DNA from: Pocillopora verrucosa
Lineage: Eukaryota; Cnidaria; Anthozoa; Scleractinia; Pocilloporidae
Length of the DNA: 64,000 nt
Direction of reading: 5' to 3'
Assembly (NCBI RefSeq): GCF_036669915.1
Contig: NC_089325.1
Location: 10,809,231 to 10,873,230 of the forward strand
Position numbers and translations under genes: made by a program. Below are positions 25,211-36,908 of this stretch, one piece after another; within the stretch, counting starts at the first letter, position 1; the number at the start of each line of letters is the position of its first letter. The notes under the pieces are model-generated. The model saw only the letters and a program-made list of their open reading frames with translations. It was not told where the DNA came from and made no database searches.

Positions 25211-25600
25211 CAAGTTTTACCACGTTAACCCACATTTACCCTAAGTCAATCATGTTCTATACATAAACCAACTTCTACCCTAAGTTAGGCATGTTTTACC
25301 CCATGAACCCACGTCTTCCCTAAGTTAACCATGTTCTGCCACATTAACGCACATCTTACCTTATATAACCATGTTCTACCACGTTAATCCACATCTTCCC
25401 TTACATAACCATGTTCTACCACATTAATCCACTTGTACCCTAAGCAAGGCATGTTTCACCCCGTTAACTCACATCTCCCCTAAGTTAACCATGTCCTACC
25501 TCGTTAACCCACATCTACACTAAGTTAGCCATGTTCCACCACGTTTACCCACATCTACCCTTAATTAACCAGTTCTACCGCGTTCACTCATATCTATTTC
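25208..25600 (+). repeat. 40-bp minisatellite array, plus orientation
   Basis: About ten imperfect tandem units of 40 bp, each with accatgttctaccacgttaa followed by cccacatctaccctaagtta. The same unit occurs in reverse complement at 26590-26905 and 27283-27670. Confidence 0.88.
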
Positions 25601-25748
25601 ATCCATGCAATTTCTTTAGACTTATTCCTATGGTCTTCACCCTCTAACAGTCCGTTGCATCTCCCTTGTCACGGTAAGATTGCTCAGTTATCGTCAAGTA
25701 CTTTAGAAATTCTTAAAAGTAATTATCTGCTACGAGTTTCATTAGTTT

Positions 25749-25990
25749 CAGGGCCGTAGCCAGACCTCAGAACAAGACGAGGCAAGTTTCGAGCGCCGAA
25801 GGTGCGAGCCGCTAGGGGGATCTGGGAGCATCCCCCCCCCCTCCCGCCCCCAAGAAAATGTTGAAATCTAGAGGCTCAGAAATGCTTTTTTAAGCATTTC
25901 CCATGTCATTTTTCTTCAGAAAAGTCAATCTTGGGCCAAAATCAAGACGAGGCAATTGCCTCGTCTTGCCTCATGCTAACTACGGCCCTG
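25749..25990. mobile_element. Short TIR element (MITE) with 5-bp target duplication
   Basis: 242 bp beginning CAGGGCCGTAG and ending with its exact inverse CTACGGCCCTG, flanked on both sides by AGTTT (25744-25748 and 25991-25995). The interior has further inverted similarity (caagacgaggcaa and gcctcgtcttg). It is too short to encode a transposase, so non-autonomous. The CAGGG terminus recalls hAT-type ends, but the 5-bp duplication is atypical for hAT, so the superfamily is open. Confidence 0.85.
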
Positions 25991-25995
25991 AGTTT

Positions 25996-26580
25996 TAGGT
26001 TATTTGGGATTTCATTAAATCATCGGCTCGTTCGTCGTTCATCGAGAACAGCTTCCCAGATAGCTGTCAAGTTGGCTCACATGGAAAAATGGAGAGATTT
26101 AGGATGCGCTCATCTCGCTGTAGACCAACCTGATTGGTGCACAGTTCTATTTATTTTACTTTACGGTCTCTGTAAAGGTGATATAGAATACATAGTTTCA
26201 TTTGCTTTTGGAAGAGGTACTAGTTCCCATACAACAAATCAACCCTCCACGCTTTTATAAGCAGATTTAGACGGTTTATTGGGTTTATTTAGATATTGTA
26301 TTCATCATTGATTAGTTAAATAGCGGCGTACGTTCACTTCCGTTACAATCTTTATAATTCTCCATTCGCACCAATTAAACTTGTTTGAAATTTAAGAATT
26401 GGAGAAAGAAGCCTGAAACTAAAGCTTCAACAGAAAATTTTAATAACCAGCCCTTATAAAACGATTTTTATTCAACAACATTTGAACATGATTAAACTTT
26501 GCTGTAAGCAGTGTTTTTAACAGGATACCTAAACGTCCGTTCACCCATGATAACGAATGATAGTAAAGAGTTCACCCCTC
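25996..26580. other. Centre of the inverted minisatellite structure
   Basis: Sequence between the oppositely oriented 40-bp arrays. A plus-strand frame about 26000-26260 (LNHRLVRRSSRTASQIAVKL and onward) looks protein-like but could not be assigned. It may be an exon fragment of the element carrying the arrays. Confidence 0.35.
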
Positions 26581-26589
26581 ACTTCTACC

Positions 26590-26905
26590 TTGGAATAGAT
26601 GTGTGAACGTGGTAGACCATGCCTAACTTAGGATAGAAGTTGATCAAAGTAACAAAACGTGGCTAACTCGGGGTAAATGGAGGTTAACGCGGTAGACCTT
26701 GGTTAACTCAGGATATATAGGGGTTAACGTGATAAAACATAGTTAGGTGTGGATGAAAGTGTTAGAACATGTTCTACCTACGATAAAGGTGATAAACGTG
26801 GTAGAACATGGTTAACTAATGGTAGATGGGGATAAATGTGTTATAATATGCTTAGCCAAGGGAAAATGTGGGTTAATATGGTAAAACATGGTTAACTTAG
26901 GGTAG
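26590..26905 (-). repeat. 40-bp minisatellite array, minus orientation, part 1
   Basis: Tandem 40-bp units that are the reverse complement of the array at 25208-25600 (gtggtagaacatggttaact type units). Interrupted at about 26905 by a 380-bp insertion. Confidence 0.85.
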
Positions 26906-27282
26906 TGTTACGGTGGCAAAATATTATTAATGATTGACAATGATCACAAACAATGCAATTGACACTTTTAATCGTTTCATATATCAAGTTCATTAGCTTT
27001 CAGTTCAGTTCAGTTCTCACACGTGTTTGCGAACCAGTTTTATAGAAGTTACACCGAATGATCAATTTAACGGGAAACCGGCGACAGAAGTAAGTTTCAA
27101 TTAGTTTAGCTTGTACTGTCGGTTTATTATCCACTGTTATAATCGGTGTTGTAAATATTCAAATGTTTCATAATTACATTGCTTAATTGTATGTTTCAGA
27201 TCGAATAATTCCTTCAAATAAACTTGTTGATTATACGATCGATGGTTTCCCGGCTTTTTGTGTCAATTATCCAACAGTCTAG
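26906..27282. other. Insertion within the minus-oriented array
   Basis: About 377 bp of non-repetitive sequence splitting the 40-bp array. It contains a short inverted pair (gggaaacc near 27072 and ggtttccc near 27244). Probably a small transposon, but its termini could not be fixed. Confidence 0.5.
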
Positions 27283-27670
27283 GTAGATGTGGGTTAATAT
27301 GGTAGAACATGGTTTACTAAGGGTAGATTGGGGTAAGTGTAGTAGAACGTGGTTAACTTAGGGTCGATGGGCTTTAATATGGTAGAACATTGTTAACTTA
27401 GGATAAATGGGGCTAAAAGTGGTAGGACATGGTTTAGGGTAAATAGGGATTAATGTGGTATAACAATGTTAACTAAGGGTTGATGGGGGTTACGTGGTAT
27501 AACATTTTTAACTCAGGGTAGATGTAGGTAAACGTGGAAGAACATTATTAACTTATGGGAGATGTGGGTTAATATGATAAAACATGGTTAACTAAGGGTA
27601 GGTGCCGGTTGATGTGGTAGAACATGGCAAACCAAGGGTACCTTGGGGTTAACGTCGAAGAACAATGCCA
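27283..27670 (-). repeat. 40-bp minisatellite array, minus orientation, part 2
   Basis: Continuation of the minus-oriented 40-bp repeats, about ten degenerate units (gtggtagaacatggttaact). Confidence 0.85.
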
Positions 27671-27786
27671 AATGGGACATATTGTGAGCCATACATGAAT
27701 TGTATAATAGTTAGTATTATTATGGGAGGTGTTAGTATTGAGACGTCCTTTTGGACAAGTTACTACATCACGGGCGACGAGCCGAG

Positions 27787-28320
27787 GAAGAAAAAAAGTC
27801 CGCATTACGAGTGGTCAGCTGTGAAATAGTTTTAAACAAATCATTTGTAGTTCCAGTAAATATTCGTGTTATAAATCCCAAAATGTTAACAGTATACTTC
27901 GCTAAATAAAAAGTTAAGAAATTTTTTAATTGTTGAATGTACATTTATTTTTTACAACTCTAATAAACAATGGAGGCATCTAGAAAGGCATCGGTGGCAT
28001 CCCTAGTGCATTTCTTAAATAAAGGAAAAAAATATAATTTGAAAGGCAGAGGCAAGGTAAGGTCTCTTGAACGAGTGGTCTTGATTAAAAATATTTGAAT
28101 CACCGATGCGTTTCCCGAGACCATTCCCAAGTATTTAAAAATTGTTACAGTCAAAGCTTTTGGAAAATTGCTTAACTTTTAAATTAGCGAGGTATGACTT
28201 CGTGACAGTTCGGCCCTTCAACACGATTGTCTTCTGTAACTACAAATGATCTGTTTCTATATGAAGTATTAAAGTTGTTTCACCGCTGACCACTCACGTT
28301 TCGAACTATTTTTCTTTCCC
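27787..28320. mobile_element. Inverted-repeat element (MITE-like)
   Basis: Imperfect inverted arms at about 27787-27857 and 28226-28320 share gagtggtcag..gtgaaa and atcatttgtagtt in opposite orientation. The interior of about 370 bp has no gene. Exact ends and a target duplication could not be fixed. Confidence 0.6.
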
Positions 28321-28329
28321 GATTAGTAG

Positions 28330-28620
28330 AATCGAAGAGTACTCTCTCAGTAACAAAGATATGAGTAGTAATCAAGCCGTGATCAGTGCATTCAAAAGCG
28401 ATGTAGTATGGATCCAGCAATTAAAGGACCCTTCCCTCCCCCGATACTTGTTTGGATTGTATAAGGCTTACATGCAAAGAAATACGCGAGGAGCGGCGAA
28501 AAATGATACCAGTTTTAGTAGTTTGTATTGCCTGTCTATTGAGATATTCATTCATTCATTCAATTCAGTAGCAATCTTTGGGGTGCTGATGCTCGTCACG
28601 TGCGGACGCTTTTCCTGATC
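28330..28620 (+). CDS. Unassigned protein-like frame (possible first exon)
   Basis: An open frame from ATG 28361 encodes MSSNQAVISAFKSDVVWIQQ, then KDPSLPRYLFGLYKAYMQRN, then a less convincing hydrophobic tail. The first 50 residues look like genuine protein. It lies upstream of the P-loop exon fragments at 29300-31560 and on the same strand, so it could be their 5' exon. No domain was recognised. Confidence 0.3.
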
Positions 28621-29120
28621 ATTATCAAGGTATGAAATCAGCTTAGAAACTAGAAAAAGAATCGCAACTTTCCTCAGCTAGTCAACCCAGTTTGATTTTT
28701 ATTCTTAATTTCTTCAATTGGATAAAATGTAAAGAAGTTACTATGACTGTTGACATTTTTATACACCAGTTTATCTTTTGGAATGTTATTGTAAAGCAAG
28801 CCACAGATGTGTGGGTCCTTAACAAAACAATCCACATTGATGATACCGAGAGTGTTTTGACCGGAATAATAGGTATATTTCTCAGAACTTACAGGTGTAA
28901 TCTATGCAAAGTTACATGTTTAGTAAAAAGAGGCATAAGTTGTTCTCTCTGCACAATATTACATCCATGCATCCACTGCCACAAGAAAAATCTCTACTAT
29001 GAATAATTTCTGATATCTTGCATTCATAAACAATTTGCATGATAAAATAATCCATATGAATGTTGCCACATGTAGTGTACTTGTGATATATAATATGTAG
29101 CACAGATGAGTAGTTCCTGT

Positions 29121-29164
<44 letters not shown>

Positions 29165-29300
29165 ACACATGAGTAGTCAAATAATTAAAAGGGACGTACA
29201 CCTTTTGGTTCTTTGTACAAGGAATCTTAACATAACATAAACTTGTACTTAAAATAGTAACTGCAACAAAATAATTGCATGTGTTCTTATTCTTGTGATG
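28621..29300. other. Intron or spacer with a TA microsatellite
   Basis: AT-rich sequence with a TA dinucleotide run at about 29126-29162. Frames containing YIYIYI here are products of that microsatellite and not genes. Confidence 0.5.
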
Positions 29301-29329
29301 TTCTAGCCATTGATGACTGGGAAGCTCTA

Positions 29330-31369
29330 CAGAATTTTATTTTGGCTGAAAAAATCTGCTGGCTAATACTCTACTTGTCCTATTTGGAGCCCCACAGTCT
29401 GCCAAAACAACGGCACTAAAAGCTACTCTTTCAGTTGTTTGCAAAACAGATATTGTACAAGGTATGTGGTGCCCTATTTTTTATTTGATTCTGCATAGGT
29501 CCCCTTGGGAAAGTTTTATCAATGAGCAGGCAAAGGAGAAGTCTCAGATTACTGTTTTATAGTCAGCATGGATGAGTTATTGAGTGCTAACAGGCTGCAA
29601 AGAAATTCAGTTTTACAGCTTGCCCTTTGGGAAAGCTGAAAGTCATTTTTATTAGCCTGCAAAAATTTTTTTGCAAGCAGAAAAAAAAAAGCTGCTTTGC
29701 TCTTAGTGCTGCCACACTCTAGAATTTTTGCTAGGTCCACGGCAACACATAAATGATTAACATGCATTTTAGAAATTTTAGAATTTAGAAACACGTTTTT
29801 TAAGGAAAAAAAACGGCGTGGAAATGGTGAAACCAAAGTTCTCAATGGACACACTTAAAAACAACATCAACAACATGGTTCATCTTGTTACAAGTAACCA
29901 AAGGTTTTAGGTTTCAAAAGAACAAAATGTTTGTTTCATTTCTGGCAACTTTTCATCTGAAAGATTTTTGTGAAAAGTGAAAACAGTACAATGTGGTCTA
30001 TATAGTTTAACCAAAAAACACTTACAGTATTGGTGTTTAGAAGTGTTTGGAACACATGTGACCAGTATTTGCTAAAACCATAATAAATTTCTCACTGGAG
30101 TTTAGGATCAGAACCTTTTGTTTACATTTCTCACAAATGATTATGAAGCAAAATTTAGACAAATAGCTTACTCTGAATTAGTAAGAATTAGTCACAGGCA
30201 ACATTTACCTCCGAAACTTTTTTCAATATCTGCTTTTACTTTATGCATGGGATCTCATTATGTCTCATCTGACATGTAATGTGATACTTTGTCTTGTTAA
30301 TGCAGATTTCACTTTGTTGGAGCGACTTTCAGTCCGCATGAATTTTATTAGGAATTTAAAACACTTGTCTTATAGTACTTCTGTAATTTAAATCTCTGAA
30401 AATTCACTAGCCCGATTGCAAAATCCACTAGCCCTGGGTTATCAGACATGACTTTCTTTGCACACTGGCTAATATGCAGTATGTGATTTCATAGAAAAAA
30501 CATTGCTGACCAAACTAAACCACAGACCAAAATTACAAGTTCCATGGTTATGTATATGCATGCATTGCCATCTGAGTGAATGATGACATTACATTAGATA
30601 GTTTGCCATGTTTACCATACTAGACTGTAAGAATTTATAAGAGGAGTACTTTTCATTAATCTCAATTGAATAATTGTTTGTCAAGGAATGACTTTCAAGG
30701 CAATAATGGATGCTGTCTGCAAGACACCCATTCCATTTGGCTGGGATTATTGTGAATTTTATGGACCGTCTGGTGGAGATGGCAAATGATCAAGAGCTAG
30801 TCAAAGATCAGAGGGCCTTGGTGTCCTACTCCCTCCTGGTTTTTGCATTCAAAATGGTGAGTATACAAATATAAACTGGGTAACAAAGAAAGTTGGTTGC
30901 ATTGGGATGGAAGCCATTGGTTCTACATCCCGACACTTCAGCTCTGATATTTAGTGATTGGATTAATCCATCTGAAAGAGAGCAAAATTAATAAGTGCAT
31001 GGATGGGAAGTTATGTAAATAAAAATAACAAGTCAGAACAAAATCTTGCATTAATCCCATTTAAATCATGACTGTAATTTAATTATGTCTCACTTATGAT
31101 GCTGTCTCTTCAATTAAATGCAGATTCTTTAGAAGGTAGGGTTGCCGAAGCTCTTCATCCTTCTAGAGGAAAAAATTTAAAAAGTTGTACTGCCAAGTTA
31201 TGTGGGAGCATCCCATGTCACTACAACATCTGTTCAGTTGCCAAAGGAAGTTTGCAGTGACACCAACAAAGCGTTGATGAATTCCTTTGCATCAATTACT
31301 GCTTTCAATGTTCAAAATGTAAGTATTGATAATAGTGTTATGATCAGTTGTTACTAGAAGCTACACACA

Positions 31370-31444
<75 letters not shown>

Positions 31445-31560
31445 ATAGTGTGTTTGCAGTTTTTTTTCTTGATATTGTAAAATTTGGCCTGCAATAATTA
31501 TTATTTTGGTTTCCTTTTCAGGTGGTTCCCTTTGTCAATAATAGAATAAAGCCCTCTCAA
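29330..31560 (+). pseudogene. P-loop NTPase-like gene fragments, broken
   Basis: At least three exon-like pieces lie in order. Near 29366-29461: TLLVLFGAPQSAKTTALKA, a Walker A-like loop with S-A-K-T, ending in a GTATGT donor. Near 30686-30860: GMTFKAIMDAVCKTPIPFGW, entering in phase, then a frame break and in-frame TGA before MDRLVEMANDQELVKD. Near 31124-31320: EGRVAEALHPSRGK followed, after a frame change, by GASHVTTTSVQLPKEVCSDT, and then VVPFVNNRIKPSQ near 31520. The order suggests a nucleotide-binding protein from a repeated element or gene family. The disrupted frames mark it as non-functional. The family is unknown to me. Confidence 0.45.
31373..31447. repeat. TA/TATG microsatellite
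   Basis: A dinucleotide TA run with an internal block of gtatat repeats (gtatatgtatatgtatat). Confidence 0.95.
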
Positions 31561-32861
31561 TGAAGCTGTGGGGAAGCTGTAGCTTTTAATGTGCCTTGCT
31601 TAGCTCAGCACATTAAGGTTACTGGTATCAACCCAGTGTTAACCAATGCCACTATATGGCATTTCATTACCTCTAACGTTATTGGTTGTATGGGGAAGTC
31701 AAATAAGGTTTGGAGCTGAACAACAAGCTTGACATCTGCCTACACAAGTGAGTGTTACCTTGATGCTGAAATTTTGGGTGGACTTGATAAAGGTAAAAAT
31801 GTGCAATTTAGACAATAATACTGCAAAAAACTGATATGTTCTTTAGAGAGGAATTTTAATTTGACTTTGCCCATGCCATTTTTATGTAATGTAATGTTTA
31901 TAAAAGTGGGCATAAGTGGGAGAACCTAGAGTCCATAAAAAGTCTAGCATTCTTACACATTACAAATATATGCACATGTTTTCAAAAACATTGCAATTTG
32001 AAAATATTTAGATATACCTTTCCTGTTCTGATTGAAAAGGTGATAGACGATGCATGTATATTTCAAATCAAAGGAACTTGTAAGTGAACTGCCCTTGTCA
32101 GCAACTGTTGTTCCTTTTCTTCCTTTTTCACTCATTTGAAGAGAATTGTGTTGGTTTGAAGGCCTGTTTGAACCAGACTATACACCATAACACATACAAA
32201 AGTATACAAGGCTTCTCTGTTAATTCTGTTTTGCAAATGATTATTGTTTTACTTTCTTGTTTTCAGTTTTTTCATCACTGACTACCAGTACCACATCTAG
32301 TACGTAATAATGAATTGAATTAATTCATTTAAATACAAGTGCTTTACCATGAAAACAATCAGAATGGTGGTTTTCATGGTAAAGACATCCTGCTCCAAAG
32401 GCCTACTGTTTCAGCCTGCTGGAATTATTGAGCCACTCCATTGTTCAAGGTGGTCCCAGTTTTAGTGCTTTACATCCAGCAATCTACTTCTACTTAGCAG
32501 ATGCAAACCTTCTGTATGCACTCTCTCAACTAAGAAGACCAGATTTCCTCCTCAATGCAGTTACTTTAGTGTACTTACAGTTTTTGTTACATTTATGCTC
32601 ACAAGAACATTGGAATGTACTTAATTTTGTACACTTTGTATAGGGAAGAAGCAGGTTCATAGAGAGGGGGTTTATTAAAAAAATCATACTTTCAAACAAG
32701 GAGCTTGTTAGAGACAGGGCTTACAGATGGAATACTATTTTTAGAGGGGAGGGTTGGGCAATTACTGCAAAAAAAATTCCTGCACAACCTGATCCCAAGA
32801 AATTATTTCTAGCTCAGAAAAAAATTGCCTACCCTCCCCCCACCCCCCACAGAACACTAAT

Positions 32862-32926
32862 TCTGCTTGTGACTCTGTCCCTTCCGATCTCATTAAAACT
32901 AGAATGTCAGAGTCACAAGCAGAAAC
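32862..32926. repeat. Short perfect hairpin
   Basis: ttctgcttgtgactctg at about 32862 is repeated in exact inverse (cagagtcacaagcagaa) at about 32910, giving a 17-bp stem with a loop of about 30 nt. It lies in the part of copy A that differs from copy B, so it probably belongs to an inserted small element. Confidence 0.7.
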
Positions 32927-33595
32927 AGAAGAATAAACCAATCACAATACTCAATTCCATGTGTTTTTGGGAATCCTAAGGGTAGACCCAAATGTCCAAT
33001 TTCATGGAGTTTTCTTGTGACATTGACTCAGCTTATGACTCTGACGTAAGTGAAAACCAGCCTCAAACAATTTTGCTTAGTTGTGGTTATCAGTGCAGTC
33101 AGGGAAAGTTAATTATGAATAAGAAAGTTGATGTTTTTCACAACAGTTAAGTCTTCTTAGTAATCTTACTAAAAATTACAATAGGGATTTCATCATTATA
33201 CTTACAAGTACTCTTAATTTAGTGATTAGTGTTATGCAGTGATTAGCAATTCCTTTCTGTAGGACTATTAAAATGTTGCTTTTAAAACCACAATGTTTGA
33301 ATTTGCATGCACAGTCATCAATGTTATACATGTATAGATGTACTTTAAGGTCAGAATCAGTAAATGGCATGTTTTAGATTTGGTTTTTCAACTACAAAAC
33401 GTTGTACAAGTTTTCCCAAAGTATCCCTTTGTGTTGTGGAGAAAAATATGTGAAAAAGATGATGGTTAGTCTTCATTTGTGATATATTTTTTTGTATTTT
33501 TAATTAGCATCACAATAACCAAAAGTACTTAGTCCTTATATCAGTACCATATTGGTAATAAAGAAAAATCACATTGACATAGAACTCAAGTGTTT

Positions 33596-34545
33596 CTACA
33601 TGTATACATTAACTAATACCTTCAAATGTAACACAAGATTAAGGTGGATATCAAATCCCAGACATTGACTCTCAGCCACAGGGCCATTCTGTTTGAGGCA
33701 TACACATTGATCATTTTCTGCCATCATGATACTAGGTAGTTCTATATCAGAAACTTCCACAGGCATTGTCATCCAGGAGTACATTGCTTCCATCCCATTG
33801 AAAATCAGGTCGGGGGTGATTCCAATCAATGCCATAATGAATATTGTCCACCTGTGGAATAGAAATTACATGTAGATGGACAGAAACATTAGATCAGTTA
33901 GTCCTCTGTCCAGCTGGTCATCTTGTATGTAAGTAAATGAAAAGTAAATGAAAACAAAATCCACCAGGTAAAGTTAACTTCCCTTGGGTGCAGCCTGACT
34001 GCCTTACCCTTACCCTTACCCATTCCTTTTTATCAATATTTTTCAACCTCCTTCAAGCAGAAAGCGATGATTTTTCCTAAGGGTGTCTGCTAATAGCAGG
34101 TTAGGCTGTACTTTTGTAGTCATGACCACAATAAACAGCTTTTTTCTCATTGTAGGATTTTTATCATAAAAATGAAATGTTAGAGCAAAGGTTATCCAAA
34201 TGGGAAAAAATTAATTTGTTGAGATAGGGCTCTCACACAGCATAAGAAGTCATGTAATAAATTAAATATTTCAAACTCAGTAGAAATGCCAGAACAAAGG
34301 AACTATTTCAGAACAAACAGACCTGGACCAATTGGGAATTATTTGATATTAGTCTTGTGCCAACATACATTATAGATAGGAAACAGTACATGTAGCTTCA
34401 ACATACCAATAGTTGTGCTTGCTCTGCAGAGATTGAAAATCTTTAAAGACCCACAACCATAACTGAATTGGAGACGTGTTTTCTTCTGTGGATAGAGGGT
34501 GATGATTCTGCCCTTTTGTAAACTCTTGAAGATGGGCATTTATTC
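33596..34545 (-). pseudogene. Integrase-core-like exon fragments, copy A
   Basis: Minus-strand exon at about 34402-34545 reads INAHLQEFTKGQNHHPLSTE, then NTSPIQLWL, and ends in a GTATGT donor. This resembles the C-terminal end of integrase-core (rve-type) domains found in many cnidarian repeat-derived proteins. A second segment after a CCACAG acceptor (33596-33852) is open in one frame (79 codons), but another frame reads YGIDWNHPRPDFQWDG; which is genuine is unclear. Copy B holds the same two segments at 61780-62035 and 62570-62700 with additional breaks. Confidence 0.45.
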
Positions 34546-35746
34546 GTGCGTCAATACTTCATTTACTTTAGTTCTATGCTTGTGACATCAGCTGAAAATA
34601 CATTATTAATACATGTAATTACTGAAATATCAATCTGTAAACAAAAAGTACAAAAACATCTAAAATAAAACCTTGGATAACAAGTAACACCTTGTCAAGA
34701 CGTCATTATTGCTAATTTGTAAATCTATGAGTTTTCTGACATTTGATATTGGTTATGTTGTTTCCCTTACTTATTAAGATCATGCCACTTTGTAAGATCT
34801 TGGAAATAAAATTCAGCCATAAATTTATTTACCGTGATGATCCGTGAGGATTCTATTTGGCGCACGAGGCGCTCGTTTACTTTTGTAACCGCAAGGGAGG
34901 TTGCTTATTCGAAACAGGGCGCTAATTTTTTTTTATTTATTTATTTATTTTTTGAGAGACAGCAGATTGAGATCAAAGCGTTGAATTTTATTTGACTGAG
35001 GATCAAAGAGACTGGTTAACGGCCTTGTTGTTCCTGGATCCTTCTGTTATGAAGTATTTTGTTAGTTTACGATTAGCTAGTCATTTAGTCACTTCAGAAT
35101 GATTTAACCTTTCGTTTATAATTAGAATGTACCTCAAGTTAAGGCCCATTTCCAACCTTGATGCAACACCGTCGTTTGTTTTTGTTTTGAACCAACTCTT
35201 TGTATGATTTCGAATTCCGAAGTCATATTAGGTTTAGGCTGTTGTAATGGGTTTCCGAATTGTGACAGCCTGGTCTAAATTCCATAAGTGGACGTGCTTA
35301 ATTCGTCTTCTGACCTTGCTATGAACCCACACGAAAGTTTTTGTTTTGGCTAACGCCGTCAAAGGTTGCTTCAGTTGATTATAGGCATTAAGATTAAGTG
35401 CTTTGTTGTTCATTTTGAAAGTCTCGTGAAATTGTTTGGTTTGATGCTACTCTGGCATAGAGATTTAATAAAAGCAACCGAGAAGACGCGTCTCGACACT
35501 CCTGTCTAGTGCCTTCATCTGGGGTGATCTAATCGCTGCAACAAGAGCTCCTTTTCTAAGCAAATTAATTAGCTGCCTTTTTTTCTGACAAGGTGTTAAT
35601 AGGCGTCGGGTAGTAAGCCACCATCACACTTTAAAGGGGCGTGGACAAAGTTGATCTGCAAGGCTTCCAAACAAAGGTGCTGGTGGTGACGTCGATCAGT
35701 GGTGATAATTTTAGACTTACCCCACTCAACTGTGTGTTTGGTTAGT

Positions 35747-36908
35747 GGCTATCTTTAAAATAGCGAACGGGGAATGGGAATCTTTAAAACGGGGAATCTT
35801 CAAAAGCGGAAATCTTTAAAATGGGGAATTTTTAAAAGCGGGAATCTTAAAAACGGATAATCTTTTAAAGCGTAGAATGAAATCGACCAAGTGTATGAGC
35901 GGTCCGTGGAAAAGTTGCTATTTTTTGCCATTTTACGCCAGTGAGCCATTTTAAACTCAGGTCTGTTAACACAAGGAAAACTACGCGACAGTGGGAATCC
36001 CGCCTCAAGATTGAAGTTTGCTCGACGTAACAATTCTGTTTTTGGTTACCATGGACTAATATCGACTTTACAAGACGGAGCGGAGAACGCTGTAGATCAG
36101 TCCTGATTTAACCATAATTGCTAAAAGGGCCGATGACTGACTGACCATTCAGATCAGTCATCAAAGTAATGTCGAGTGCCACTGCCATCCGCCAAAGACA
36201 GAATTATTTTTCCACAGACCGCTCATACACTTGGTCGATTTATTTTGATCAACATTTTTTTGTTGCGGCAATTCCTTTCCTTCCCTAAGAGAACGGCTCA
36301 ATTTTTCGGTGTCCGTTCACCGACTTTAATTTGAATGCCTGAGAAGGCTTTACAAACGACATTATACAGGATTTGGAGGAAAATAAATCTTGATTAAAGG
36401 TAGTATGCACATTCAGAAACATAAACACGGTAATGTGACGGTGTGTACACAAACTTGCATGCGTCACGCTCGAACAAATACGAAGAAAGCTGAATACTGT
36501 AAACAAAAATACTCCTTGTTGCACGCTTTAAACTTCGAAACTTTATGCTCGTCTACGTTTCCAAAAAGCTTTTAAAACATTTCTTTGCTGCTTTATTGCC
36601 TGATATGAAATGTGCACCATGATATGAGAGCGACTTTTACTTCAGTTGGACTATCATAAGCATAATATTTTCTTTAAAATTCTAGTTCTTGGATAAAAAT
36701 ATTGCTGGCAAGTGTGCTAAAAATTCCGGCTGCCGCCAGAAACCTTGTGGATTCCCGCTTTTAAAGATTCCCCATTAGTTTCAAGATTCCCCGTTTTGAA
36801 GATTCACGCTTCTAAAGACTCCCCGCTTTTAAAGATTACCGTTTTTAAAGATTCTCCATTTTAACGATTCCTCATTTCTCATTTCCCGTTCCTTCTCTAA
36901 TGATAGCC
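35747..36908. mobile_element. 1.16-kb MITE with 6-bp target duplication
   Basis: Begins GGCTATC and ends GATAGCC (exact inverse). GTTAGT flanks both sides (35741-35746 and 36909-36914). The subterminal regions consist of degenerate 17-18-bp tandem units (ggggaatctttaaaagc), inverted at the right end (36745-36890). An internal inverted pair (gaccaagtgtatgagcggtc at 35884 and its inverse at 36212) suggests a second foldback nested inside. The paralogous copy B has the intact empty site (gttagttag) near 63880. No transposase is encoded. Confidence 0.9.

Noticed and set aside
25208..25600. Interstitial telomere-like repeats
   Set aside because: The 40-bp unit contains ttaaccc-like pieces, but there is no TTAGGG hexamer periodicity.
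28912..29201. Minus-strand open frames containing YIYIYI
   Set aside because: They are translations of a TA microsatellite, with no start context, splice signals or conserved residues.
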